Under the pieces are notes generated by a model. The model did not search any database. It saw nothing but the letters and a program-made list of their open reading frames with translations, and had not been told where the DNA came from. DNA of 64,000 nucleotides. It comes from Hymenobacter lapidiphilus. GTDB lineage: Bacteria > Bacteroidota > Bacteroidia > Cytophagales > Hymenobacteraceae. The DNA lies in contig NZ_QVLT01000011.1 in NCBI RefSeq assembly GCF_003417065.2, positions 62,001-126,000 of the forward strand, in the 5' to 3' direction. The translations under genes were made by a program, and so were the position numbers. The number at the start of each line of letters is the position of its first letter. Position 1 is the stretch's first letter. Below, one piece after another: positions 42,408 through 51,630 of this stretch.

Positions 42408-42977
42408 ATGGCCAACCCTGCCGCCGATTTCGACGAAACGCACAACCCCTGGCAGTTGCAGGCCACCGAAATCAAGTACCAGAACCCCTGGATCCGGGTG
42501 CGCGAGGATCAGGTGATTACGCCCGGCGGCACGGCTGGCATCTACGGCGTCGTGACGATGAAGAATAAGGCATTGGGTATTGTGCCGGTCGATGCCGAGG
42601 GCAATACCTGGCTGGTGGGCCAGTACCGCTACCCCTTAAGCGAGTACAGCTGGGAAATTCCGATGGGTGGCGGGCCGGTAGAGCTCGACGTACTCGAATC
42701 GGCCCAGCGCGAGTTGCGCGAGGAAACCGGCCTGCTCGCCCGCCGCTGGACCAACATCATGCGCTTGCACACATCCAACTCGGTAACCGATGAGGAAGGG
42801 TTCGTTTTTCTGGCCCAGGAACTGGAGCAGGGCGACACCGAGCCCGAAGAAACCGAAGACCTGCGCCTGTGGAAGCTTCCGCTGGCCGAAGCCGTGCAAT
42901 TGGTGATGGAGGGCCGCATTACCGATGCCGTGAGCGTGGCCGGCCTGCTGAAAGCCGGCCGCCTGCTGGGCGTGTAG
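42408..42977 (+). CDS. Nudix hydrolase, ADP-ribose pyrophosphatase-like
   Basis: The 189-residue product has the Nudix box as GGGPVELDVLESAQRELREETGL, matching G-x5-E-x7-REUxEExGU. Before it, WLVGQYRYPLSEYSWEIPMG has the QYR..P and WE(I/L)P pattern of ADP-sugar pyrophosphatases. NIMRLHTSNSVTDEEGFVFL follows. Such enzymes clear ADP-ribose and related nucleotide sugars. ATG 42408 (MANPAADFDET) is chosen; the open frame upstream lacks conserved sequence. Expression is probably single-gene, with a repeat after its end. Confidence 0.88.
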   Translation: MANPAADFDETHNPWQLQATEIKYQNPWIRVREDQVITPGGTAGIYGVVTMKNKALGIVPVDAEGNTWLVGQYRYPLSEYSWEIPMGGGPVELDVLESAQRELREETGLLARRWTNIMRLHTSNSVTDEEGFVFLAQELEQGDTEPEETEDLRLWKLPLAEAVQLVMEGRITDAVSVAGLLKAGRLLGV

Positions 42978-43004
42978 AGTGGTTAGTGGTTGGATTGGCA
43001 AAAA

Positions 43005-43101
43005 ACGTCATTCAGAGCGCCGCGAAGAATCTCGCGGGCTGACCTTGGAACGGTACACAGACATCAGCAAGCGAGGTTCTTCGCGGCACTCTGAATGACG
43101 T
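43005..43101. repeat. Inverted repeat, GTCATTCTGAGCG family (copy 4)
   Basis: AACGTCATTCAGAGCGCCGCGAAGAATC and its near-exact complement ending CTCTGAATGACGT frame about 35 bases of spacer. It lies between the Nudix and acyltransferase genes. Confidence 0.85.
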
Positions 43102-43139
43102 GCATTCTTTACCCACCTATCCGCCTTAATTTCGCGGCT

Positions 43140-43982
43140 ATGATGCATACGCTTCGTTACATCGGCCAGCGCCTGTACACCACCTGGGCTACCTTCTGGT
43201 TCATGGTGCCATTTGTGGTTACCTACCCGGTGCAGTGGGGCCTGAGCCACTGGCCGGCGGGCTGGCCCTACCTGCGGGCCCTCAACAAAGCCTGGTCGCG
43301 GTTCTTTATTCTGATGTGGGGCGTGCCGGTTGAAACCGTACGGGCTACCGAAACAGTGCCGCCGGGCCAGCCCTGCCTGTATTTGGCCAACCACAGCTCC
43401 CTCATTGATATTCCGCTGCTGTTCTGCACCCTGCCGGGCGGCCCGAACGTGCTGGGCAAAAGCTCGCTGGCTAAAATCCCGCTTTGGGGGCCGATTTTCG
43501 GACGCGCCTATATTACCGTCGACCGCAACAGTGCCGTGAGCCGGGGCCGGGCCATCGTGCGGGCCCGCCAGGAGCTGGCGGCCGGCCGATCGGTTATCAT
43601 CTTCCCCGAAGGCCAGATTTCGAGCCAGCCCGGCCGGCAGCTGGAGCCTTTCAAGGAGGGCGCCTTTCAGCTGGCAATTGCTGCGGGCGTACCCATTGTG
43701 CCCATCACCATGCCGCTCAACCACCGGTTTCTGCCCGATGTGGGCGGGCTACGGGTGCGCTGGGCCCGGCTGGCCATCGTGGTGCATGCGCCCATCAGCA
43801 CGGCGGGCCTTACCGCTGCCGATGCGCCCGCCCTGCAGCAGCACGTATTCGAGGTTATTACCAGTGGCCTGCGGCCCGAAGCCGGCGGCATTCCCGGCCC
43901 CGGCAGCTGGCGCCCCCAGGCGGCCCGGACCAAAGCGGCTCCTGCTGCCGCCGCCGCCGCCCAGCCCGAACCGGTTGGCTGA
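43140..43982 (+). CDS. plsC: PlsC-type 1-acyl-sn-glycerol-3-phosphate acyltransferase
   Basis: This family adds the second acyl chain to lysophosphatidate. The 280-residue product has the catalytic NHSSLID (H85, D90), the second block around GKSSLAKIPLWGPIFGRAYI, the substrate motif FPEG (155-158) and VPIVPITMPLNHRF as block IV. A membrane helix lies at about 15-35. The end (about 250-280) is Ala/Pro-rich and not conserved. ATG 43140 or the next codon ATG 43143 may be used. Several PlsC paralogs are usual in this group, so the exact acyl acceptor is not certain. Confidence 0.88.
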   Translation: MMHTLRYIGQRLYTTWATFWFMVPFVVTYPVQWGLSHWPAGWPYLRALNKAWSRFFILMWGVPVETVRATETVPPGQPCLYLANHSSLIDIPLLFCTLPGGPNVLGKSSLAKIPLWGPIFGRAYITVDRNSAVSRGRAIVRARQELAAGRSVIIFPEGQISSQPGRQLEPFKEGAFQLAIAAGVPIVPITMPLNHRFLPDVGGLRVRWARLAIVVHAPISTAGLTAADAPALQQHVFEVITSGLRPEAGGIPGPGSWRPQAARTKAAPAAAAAAQPEPVG

Positions 43983-44057
43983 GCAGGACACAACCGGCCG
44001 AAGGACCGTATCTTGCGGCTACCAACTGCTTTTTTCACCTTTGAACTCCCCGCTCCC

Positions 44058-44345
44058 ATGAGCACCGACCTGGCTACTCTGCGCGGCCTGGCCCACCTGG
44101 CCCGCCTCGAATTCGACTCCGCTAACGAGCAGCAGGTGCTCGGCGACCTGAACAAGATCCTGGACTGGGTGGACCAGCTCCGCCAGCTCGACACCACCGA
44201 CGTGGAGCCACTGGTGCACCTGAGCCAGGAAATTAACGTGCTGCGCCCCGACGAAGCCCACAACACCGTCGGCCACGCCGCCGGCCTGAGCAACGCCCCG
44301 CGCAAAGACTCCGACTACTTCCGGGTACCAAAAGTGCTGGAGTAG
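44058..44345 (+). CDS. gatC: Asp-tRNA(Asn)/Glu-tRNA(Gln) amidotransferase subunit C
   Basis: The 95-residue product matches GatC: LRGLAHLARLEFDSANEQQV (8-27), LNKILDWVDQLRQLDTTDVEPLVH (about 32-55), LRPDEAH (67-73), and the end KDSDYFRVPKVLE. GatC stabilises GatA-GatB in the complex that turns Glu-tRNA(Gln) into Gln-tRNA(Gln). gatA and gatB are not in this window, which is common in Bacteroidota. ATG 44058 is the family start. Confidence 0.94.
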   Translation: MSTDLATLRGLAHLARLEFDSANEQQVLGDLNKILDWVDQLRQLDTTDVEPLVHLSQEINVLRPDEAHNTVGHAAGLSNAPRKDSDYFRVPKVLE

Positions 44346-44368
44346 CCTCGTTAGCTGTTAGCTAAGAG

Positions 44369-44466
44369 AACGTCATGCAGAGCGAAGCGAAGCATCTCGC
44401 GTGCTGACGTTGCCCACGAAACCGCAACGTGCAGCAGAGATGCTTCGCTTCGCTCTGCATGACGTT
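44369..44466. repeat. Inverted repeat, GTCATTCTGAGCG family (copy 5)
   Basis: AACGTCATGCAGAGCGAAGC and onward (44369-44398) is the exact reverse complement of 44437-44466 over 30 bases. It lies between gatC and the TPR membrane gene. Confidence 0.92.
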
Positions 44467-44497
44467 TTGAAAACCTCACCCCACTCCCCCGCTCCGC

Positions 44498-47400
44498 TTG
44501 ACTTCGCCTGTTCCCTCCCCGAGCACTCGCCGCTGGCCCTGGCCGCTGCTGCTGCTGGCTTTGTGCGCCGCGCTGGCCCTGGGGCTGGCCGGCTGGCACT
44601 ACTTCACGGCCGAGAATGCCGTGCAGCCCCTGCAGCCCGTAGCCCAGCTGACGCCAGTGCCCACAACCGTGGCCGAGGTGGCCGTGGGGCTGGCCCGGCT
44701 GCCGGTGCAGGCCAACGGCTACCTCGTTACCCAGACCTACGACGTGGCCGGTCCGTTTCTGCGACCCGGGGCAGCGCTGGGGCTGGTGGCGGTGCTGGGC
44801 GTAGCGCTGGCCTATCTTCTGGCGGCCGTCAGCCCCCTGAGCCGGCTGTACTTTGTGGCGGCAATGGCCCTGGTTATCTTCCTGCTCATGTCGCTCAACG
44901 CCGACCTGCTGGGCGTGTTCGAAACCGGCAGGCAGTATGTGCTGCTCCTGAGCTTGGTGCTGCTGGTGGGGCCGGCCTACTACTTCCACGCCTTTCGGCC
45001 CGAAACAGCTTTTACCACGCGGCTAGGTACGTTTGCTGCCCTGGTGACGGGCCTGGGGCTGCTGGTATTTCTGCAAAATCCCAACCCCGCCGATTATACG
45101 GCCCTGCACCTGAGCGCCTATTTCACCACGGCCGGGGCGGTTGCATTTGCGCTGCTGGTACTCTGGGTGGCCTTCGAAAACGTACATGGCCTGCTCTGGG
45201 TCAATACGCAGGCCGATACACCCGCCGGCCGCTACGGGCTGTGGGCGTTCCTGCTGGCCGGCGGCCTGTACCTAAGCATTCTGCTGCTTTACTACCTCAA
45301 CCAAAACCAGCTGCTGGTGCTGCCCGGCATCCAGCTCGACCCATACCTACTGCTGCTGCCGGCCGTGGCCGTGGCCTGGCTGGGCCAAAGCCGCCGTGCT
45401 GCCACGCTGCCGGCCGGGGTACCGCCGGGGGCTGCGGCCACCCTGCTACTGGTGCTGGTGCTGCTGGCCGCCGGCACGCTCGGCTACGCCCTAGCCACCG
45501 CCAACGACCCACTGCTGCAGGCGGGTCGCGACTTCACGGCTCTGGCGTTGCTGGGCTTGGGCGGCGCATTTTTGATCTATGTGTTGCTGAATTTCGGGCC
45601 GCTGCTGCGCCAGAAAAAGGCTGTTTACCGCGTGGTGTTTCAGCCCCGGCGGTTTCCGTTTTATGCCATGTACGCGCTGGGGATAGTGGCCGTGGTGGGC
45701 GTGAGCATGCGCAACAATTTCTTCGTGCTCGATCAGGTGCAGGCCGGCGCCTACAATAACCTGGGTGATTTGGCCCGGCTGGAAAGTGAGCTGACGCCCG
45801 ATGATATGTCGCGGGCCCTGCTGGCGGAGCGCTATTACGCCGAAAGCGACGTGCTCGACCAGCACAACCACAAAGCCAGCCTGGGCCGGGCGGCGCTCTA
45901 CCGCTTCCGTTTGCAGCGCCAGAACGAAATCAACATCCTGCGCCGGGCACTGGCGCGGCGGCCCTCGCCCCGCATCTCGCTGCGCCTGGCCGCTCTCTAC
46001 AACGAGCAACAGGACTTTTTCGACCGCCTGGCTGTGCTGCAGGAAGGGCTGCGGGCCAATCCCACCAATGCCGCCCTCAACGCCGATCTGGCCCAACTTT
46101 ACTCCCGCTCCGCCCTGGCCGATTCGGTAGCGCACTACCGCGCCCGCGCCACCGCCGCCACCGGCTCCGATGATGCCATGCTGGCCGCCAACGAACTGGC
46201 CTACCGCATCCGACAGCAGGACTGGGTCGGCGCCGCCGCGCTGGTACAGGAAGCCCTCACCACCGACCCAGATAATGCTGCTTTACAGGCCAATGCCCTG
46301 CTACTGGCCCGGCTTACCGGCAAATCTGCCGCGGCCCCCACGCCCCTACCCGACACTACCCGGACGCTCAACGACGCCCGCTTCGCCCGGCTTTATCACG
46401 ATGCCCTAGGCCGCGCCACCCGGCACGATACCACGCTGCTGGCGCTGCTGCCTGCCCTGGCCGCCAACCCCGACAACGCTCCATTTCTTGACCAGCTAAC
46501 GCTGCTACGGGCCTTTACGCAACACTATGGCGGCGGCCGGTGGCTGCTCAACAAGCCTTGCTGCCGCTGGCCAGCGGCTCGGGAGCCGGCTCGGCTTACT
46601 ACCAGCAGCTGCAGGGCCTGTGGCTGCTCGACCAGGGCCTGCCCGCCCCGGCCGCCAGCCGCCTCCAGGAAGCCCGCGAAAACGGCGCCCCATTAGTGGC
46701 GCTGCCCCTGGCCTACGCACTGGCCCTGAGCGGTCAGTCCGATTCGGCCCGGCAGGTAGCCGCTCGTGCTCCGGCCGGCGCGGCGACCCAGCTGTTACGA
46801 GCGGCCCTGCAGCCCGAGCTGCGTGAAACTTACAGCCTAGCATCTGATTCAGTGAAAACCCAATACCTGGTGCTACGTGGCGACGAGTTGCCGGCCCCGG
46901 CCCTGCTCCCGTCGGCTACTTCCGTAACATCGGGCCCGCTGCAAAGCACTGCCCTACTGGCCCAATTGCCCCGCGCGCTGGAGGCCGGCCAGCTCGATGC
47001 CGTGCGCAAGACGTTGGCGCAGGTCGCGCCGCCCATTGGGGCCGCGGGCGCTTCGCCCTGGAACGTGTTGCGGGGCGAACTGTACATACGCGGGCAGCAG
47101 TGGCCCCAGCTGCGCGAACTAGCGCAGAAGGGCACATTTACCGGGTTCGAGACGTATCAGCGGCTGTATTTCCGGGCGGCGCTGGCCGAGGCCGATAAGC
47201 AGCCGGCCGAAGCTGGCCGCCTCTATGCCCGGCTGGTGCAGCAGGCCCCATTCGCCGAAAACGGGCTGGTCGCCGCCGCTGCCTTCCACGCCCGCCGCAA
47301 CGAGTTTCCGGCAGCCTACGACGTACTGCTACGCGGGGTGGAGTACAACCCCGAATCGGTGGCGCTACTGAAAGCCTACGTGCTGGCGGCCGTGCCGGTG

Positions 47401-47526
47401 GGCCTGATGGAATACGCTCAGGCCCCGCTCTACCGTCTCGGCACGTTGCTTTCGGCGGCGGATTATGGTACCTTTCGCAAGGAGTACGACGCGGCCCTGG
47501 TGGCCCGTAAGACCTCCTGGAATTAA
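44498..47526 (+). CDS. Polytopic membrane protein with TPR tail (one-base deletion near 46535)
   Basis: Residues 1 to about 420 hold ten or so membrane helices (for example PLLLLALCAALALGLAG, LYFVAAMALVIFLLMSL). The rest is a soluble TPR-like region (ALYNEQQDFFDRLAVLQEGL, AANELAYRIRQQDWVGAAAL, AGRLYARLVQQAPFAENGLV). The frame ends early at 46696, but the true continuation is in another frame from about 46540 (VAAQQALLPLASGSGAGSAY) to 47526. The total length is 3n+2, so one lost base near 46525-46545 explains it and would give about 1009 residues. The start is a TTG at 44498 right after a repeat; no ATG is available. The function is unknown; an envelope scaffold is plausible. An ABC ATPase gene follows 18 bases later. 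Confidence 0.75.
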
Positions 47527-47544
47527 CCCTTAGCTCCTCATCCT

Positions 47545-48264
<720 letters not shown>

Positions 48265-48280
48265 GTGAGGTTTTTGTTGG

Positions 48281-48397
48281 TAAAATAGAACGTCATTCAG
48301 AGCGAAGCGAAGAATCTTACGTGCTGATGTTGTTAATAGCCATCCGACGTCAGCACGCAAGATTCTTCGCTTCGCTCTGAATGACGTTCCATTTTAA
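48281..48397. repeat. Inverted repeat, GTCATTCTGAGCG family (copy 6)
   Basis: TAAAATAGAACGTCATTCAG and its continuation through GCGAAGCGAAGAATC pairs with the arm ending GACGTTCCATTTTA at 48397. The pairing extends over about 45 bases with few mismatches. It lies between the ABC ATPase and cobalamin adenosyltransferase genes. Confidence 0.88.
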
Positions 48398-48417
48398 CAT
48401 TTCCCCCTCCTCAACGC

Positions 48418-48966
48418 ATGAAAATCTATACCAAAACCGGCGACAAGGGCCTTACTTCGCTTATCGGCGGCACGCGCGTGCCTAAATCCAGCCTGCGCAT
48501 CGAGTGCTACGGCACCGTTGACGAGCTGAATTCCTACATCGGTCTGGTGCGCGACCAGCCCGTGAACGAAGCCCGGCGCACGCTGCTCAAGGAAATCCAG
48601 GACCGCCTGTTTACGGTAGGTGCTTCGCTGGCTTCCGACCCCGAGAAGTCGAAGATGAAGATTCCGGACCTGCACGCCGAGGACGTGGAGCTGCTGGAGC
48701 AGGAAATGGACCGCATGAACGAAACGCTGCCCGAACTGCGGGTGTTTGTGCTGCCCGGTGGCCATCAGTCAGTGTCATTTGCCCACCTGGCCCGCTGCGT
48801 GTGCCGCCGGGCCGAGCGGCTGGTAATTCACCTGAACGAAGACGAGTTTGTGGCCGAGCTGGTGGCAATGTACCTCAACCGTCTGTCCGATTACCTGTTC
48901 GTGCTCAGCCGCCAGATGGCCCACGAGCTGGGTGCCGAGGAAGTGAAGTGGGAGCCGCGCATGTAG
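48418..48966 (+). CDS. Cob(I)yrinic acid a,c-diamide adenosyltransferase, PduO type
   Basis: It transfers the adenosyl group of ATP to cob(I)alamin. The 182-residue product has the ATP-binding start KIYTKTGDKGLTSLIGG, then VDELNSYIGLVRD, QDRLFTVGASLAS, LPGGHQSVSFAHLARCVCRR with the conserved ERLV following, and YLNRLSDYLFVLSRQ near the end. These are the defining PduO/MMAB blocks. No cobalamin riboswitch was seen upstream; the spacer is a repeat. Likely users are B12-dependent mutases elsewhere in the genome. ATG 48418 is standard. Confidence 0.92.
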   Translation: MKIYTKTGDKGLTSLIGGTRVPKSSLRIECYGTVDELNSYIGLVRDQPVNEARRTLLKEIQDRLFTVGASLASDPEKSKMKIPDLHAEDVELLEQEMDRMNETLPELRVFVLPGGHQSVSFAHLARCVCRRAERLVIHLNEDEFVAELVAMYLNRLSDYLFVLSRQMAHELGAEEVKWEPRM

Positions 48967-48969
48967 TGC

Positions 48970-48995
48970 AGCTGCCTAACAGGCGTTAGGCAGCT
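48970..48995. terminator. Hairpin after the cobalamin adenosyltransferase gene
   Basis: AGCTGCCTAAC (48970-48980) pairs with GTTAGGCAGCT (48985-48995) around a short loop. No T run follows, so termination is possible but weak. Confidence 0.5.
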
Positions 48996-49193
48996 TACGC
49001 AGAAAATTCGCATCTTTAACTCAGCCGGCCAATGCCCTTGGGCCGTATCCGGCTGGTAAGCTGCTGGCCGCCAAACGTTCGGTCGGCTTGCTGGCCTTTC
49101 ACCGCAAGTTTGCGGCGGGCCGGATCCGGAAGCCCTCCTTGCTTCCGTCAGCGGGCCGATTTATTCTCTCCACCTACCCATCCATCCCACCCC

Positions 49194-50258
49194 ATGCTCG
49201 ATACGCTCACCATTCCAACCCAGCGCACCAGCGCCCCGCGTTTGCCTGGGATAAACTTTGCCCAGCTCGAATTCGGCAAAACCTTCGCCGACCACATGCT
49301 GGTAGTCGACTACCACGACGGGCAGTGGCAGGAGCCGCATATTGTGCCTTACGGCGATATGAGCGTGAGTCCGGCCAATTCGGCCATCCACTACGGCCAG
49401 TCGATTTTTGAGGGCATGAAGGCCTACAAGAACCACGACGGCGAGGTAGCGCTGTTCCGCCCGCTCGATAATTTCCACCGCTTCAACGCCTCGGCCCGCC
49501 GCATGTGCATGCCCGAGTTGCCTGAGGATATCTTCATGCAGGGCCTGCTGCAACTCATCCGCCTCGACAGCGGCTGGGTCCCCACCGACGCTGGCAGCGC
49601 CCTCTACATCCGGCCCTTCATGTTCGCCACCGATGCCATGCTGGGCGTGCGTCCGTCGGAGTCGTACCGCTTCATGATTATCACCTGCCCGGTGGGCCTC
49701 TACTACCAGAAGCCGCTGCGGGTGCGCTTCGAAGAAACTTACGTGCGCTCGGCCGAGGGCGGCGCGGGCGCGGCCAAAAACGCCGGCAACTACGGCGCGG
49801 CCATGTACCCCACCAAGCTGGGCCAGCAGGAAGGCTACAACCAGCTCATCTGGACTGATGCCTCGGAGCACAAATACGTGGAGGAATCGGGCACGATGAA
49901 CGCCCTGTTCATCATCGACGGCCACCTGGTTACGCCCGCCCTGAGCAGCTCCATCCTCGACGGCATCACCCGCCGCAGCGTGCTACAGCTAGCCCGCGAC
50001 TGGGGCATGCCCGTAGAGGAGCGCAAGGTATCGGCCATTGAAGTGCTCGACGCCCAGCGCAACGGCACGCTACAGGAAGCATTTGGGGTAGGCACGGCCG
50101 CCACCATTGCCACCATTGCCGTTATCGGCTACCAGGGCCACGACTACGAGCTGCCCACGCCCCCGGCCGACGCCTTCTCGCGCCGCGCTACTGCTGCGCT
50201 GGCCGCCATCCGCAACGGCGAAGCCCCCGACCCCTACGGCTGGATGGTGCGCGTATAA
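49194..50258 (+). CDS. ilvE: Branched-chain amino acid aminotransferase
   Basis: It moves the amino group between glutamate and Val, Leu or Ile. The 354-residue product is a fold-type IV PLP enzyme of the eukaryote-like BCAT2 class: NSAIHYGQSIFEGMKAY (about 63-79), LFRPLDNFHRFNASARRMCMP, YIRPFMFAT, and GAAKNAGNYGAAM with the PLP lysine in the AAKNAGNY motif. ESGTMNALFI and GTAATIATI follow. ATG 49194 gives the normal length; the frame is open 54 codons further up without conservation. A terminator lies 50 bases after the stop. Confidence 0.93.
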   Translation: MLDTLTIPTQRTSAPRLPGINFAQLEFGKTFADHMLVVDYHDGQWQEPHIVPYGDMSVSPANSAIHYGQSIFEGMKAYKNHDGEVALFRPLDNFHRFNASARRMCMPELPEDIFMQGLLQLIRLDSGWVPTDAGSALYIRPFMFATDAMLGVRPSESYRFMIITCPVGLYYQKPLRVRFEETYVRSAEGGAGAAKNAGNYGAAMYPTKLGQQEGYNQLIWTDASEHKYVEESGTMNALFIIDGHLVTPALSSSILDGITRRSVLQLARDWGMPVEERKVSAIEVLDAQRNGTLQEAFGVGTAATIATIAVIGYQGHDYELPTPPADAFSRRATAALAAIRNGEAPDPYGWMVRV

Positions 50259-50307
50259 CCCCGATCCGCTTTTTCGGTAGTTCTCCGCCGGGATACTACT
50301 TCGGCGT

Positions 50308-50344
50308 AGAGCCGGTCCCTGCCTTTCGGGCGGGGACCGGCTCT
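50308..50344 (+). terminator. Terminator-like hairpin after ilvE
   Basis: AGAGCCGGTCCCTGCC (50308-50323) pairs with GGCGGGGACCGGCTCT (50329-50344), with one T-G pair. It is GC-rich, with only a short T-containing tail. Confidence 0.7.
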
Positions 50345-50438
50345 GTTGCGTCCGGCGGTGGTATTTTCACGACCTTTACCCTTTGCCCAGCCATTGTGCC
50401 GGCATTTTTCCTATTTCAGAATTCACACTTTTTTTCCT

Positions 50439-51516
50439 ATGACCCACGACCAGGTGAAGGAATTGAAGGGCCGCGCCGAGGCCCTGAGGAGGTATCTTTG
50501 ACTACGATGCCCGCAAAGAACAGGTAGAGGAAATTGAGGCCCAGACCACGTCGGCCGGTTTCTGGGACGACTCCAAACAGGCCGAAGCCACCATGCGCGA
50601 GCTGAAGGGCATAAAGGTCTGGACCGACGATTACGAGGCCGTAGAAAAGCAGGTTGATGACGTGGAGGTGCTTTATGAGTTCCACCGCGAAGGCGACGTG
50701 CCCGAGGCTGAAATGCAGCGCGAATTCGCCGCCGCCGAGCAGTCGGTGGAGCGCCTGGAGTTCAAGCGCATGCTCTCCGACGAGGAAGACCAGCTTTCGG
50801 CCGTCATCGACATCAACCCTGGTGCCGGCGGCACCGAAAGCCAGGACTGGGCCGAGATGCTCATGCGCATGTACATCATGTGGGGCGAAAAGCAGGGTTT
50901 TACCGTGCGCCAGCTCAGCTACCAGCCCGGCGAGGGTGCCGGCATCAAGTCAGCCTCGCTCGAAATCGACGGTCAGTTTGCCTATGGCTATCTGAAAAGC
51001 GAAATCGGGGTGCACCGGCTCGTGCGCATGTCGCCCTTCGACAGCAGCGGCCGCCGCCACACCTCGTTCGCCTCAGTATTCGCCTACCCAGTGATTGACG
51101 ATACCATCAACATCGAAATCAACTCCGCCGACATCAGCTGGGATACCTTCCGGGCGGGCGGGGCCGGCGGCCAGAACGTGAACAAGGTGGAAACCGCCGT
51201 ACGCCTCACGCACGCGCCATCCGGTATCATCATCGCCGTGCAGATTGAGCGTAGCCAGCTTATGAACAAGGAGCACGCCCTGCGCATGCTCAAATCGCGC
51301 CTCTATCAGATTGAGATGGATAAGCGTAACGCTGCTCGCGACGTAGTAGAAGCCGGCAAAAAGCGCATCGACTTCGGCTCCCAGATTCGCAACTACGTGC
51401 TCCACCCCTACAAGCTTATCAAGGACCTGCGCACCGGCATCGAGCGCACCGACGTGCAGAACGTACTTGACGGCGACCTGGAAGAGTATATCAAAGGCTA
51501 TCTGATGCAGAGCTAG
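50439..51516 (+). CDS. prfB: Peptide chain release factor 2 (programmed +1 frameshift)
   Basis: The gene starts at ATG 50439 ([20 protein letters not shown]) and meets TGA at 50499-50501. The classic RF2 recoding site is intact: AGGAGG six bases before CTT TGA C. A +1 slip at CTT lets reading resume at GAC 50500 ([11 protein letters not shown]), giving 358 residues. RF2 reads UGA and UAA: the tripeptide-like anticodon is in [15 protein letters not shown] and the catalytic GGQ is in [14 protein letters not shown]. The in-frame UGA makes RF2 regulate its own synthesis. The length is 3n+1, as expected for the slip. Confidence 0.96.
50487..50502 (+). promoter_or_regulatory. prfB programmed frameshift site
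   Basis: AGGAGGTATCTTTGAC: the Shine-Dalgarno-like AGGAGG stimulates slippage at CTT, and UGA followed by C is a poor stop context. It matches the E. coli site at every functional position. Confidence 0.95.
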
Positions 51517-51577
51517 GTAGACTAATACTGCCTCCGGGCTGTAATAAATTGCCTCTGGCTTTGCACCTGTAAGACCA

Positions 51578-51615
51578 AATAAAAAGGGCTACCCGATTGG
51601 GTAGCCCTTTTTATT
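51578..51615. terminator. Bidirectional terminator between prfB and susD 2
   Basis: A perfect 17-bp stem (51578-51594 with 51599-51615) begins AATAAAAAGGG, encloses a GATT loop and ends CCCTTTTTATT. It serves both convergent genes. Confidence 0.92.
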
Positions 51616-51630
51616 ATGCAGCAACTATTC

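Noticed and set aside
46540-47526. A separate GTG-started TPR gene
   Set aside because: It overlaps the preceding gene, continues its repeat pattern, and the sum is one base short of a multiple of three. It is the displaced end of one gene.
48265-48417. Cobalamin riboswitch before the adenosyltransferase gene
   Set aside because: The spacer is fully occupied by the inverted repeat; no B12-box (GCCACTG-like) was found.
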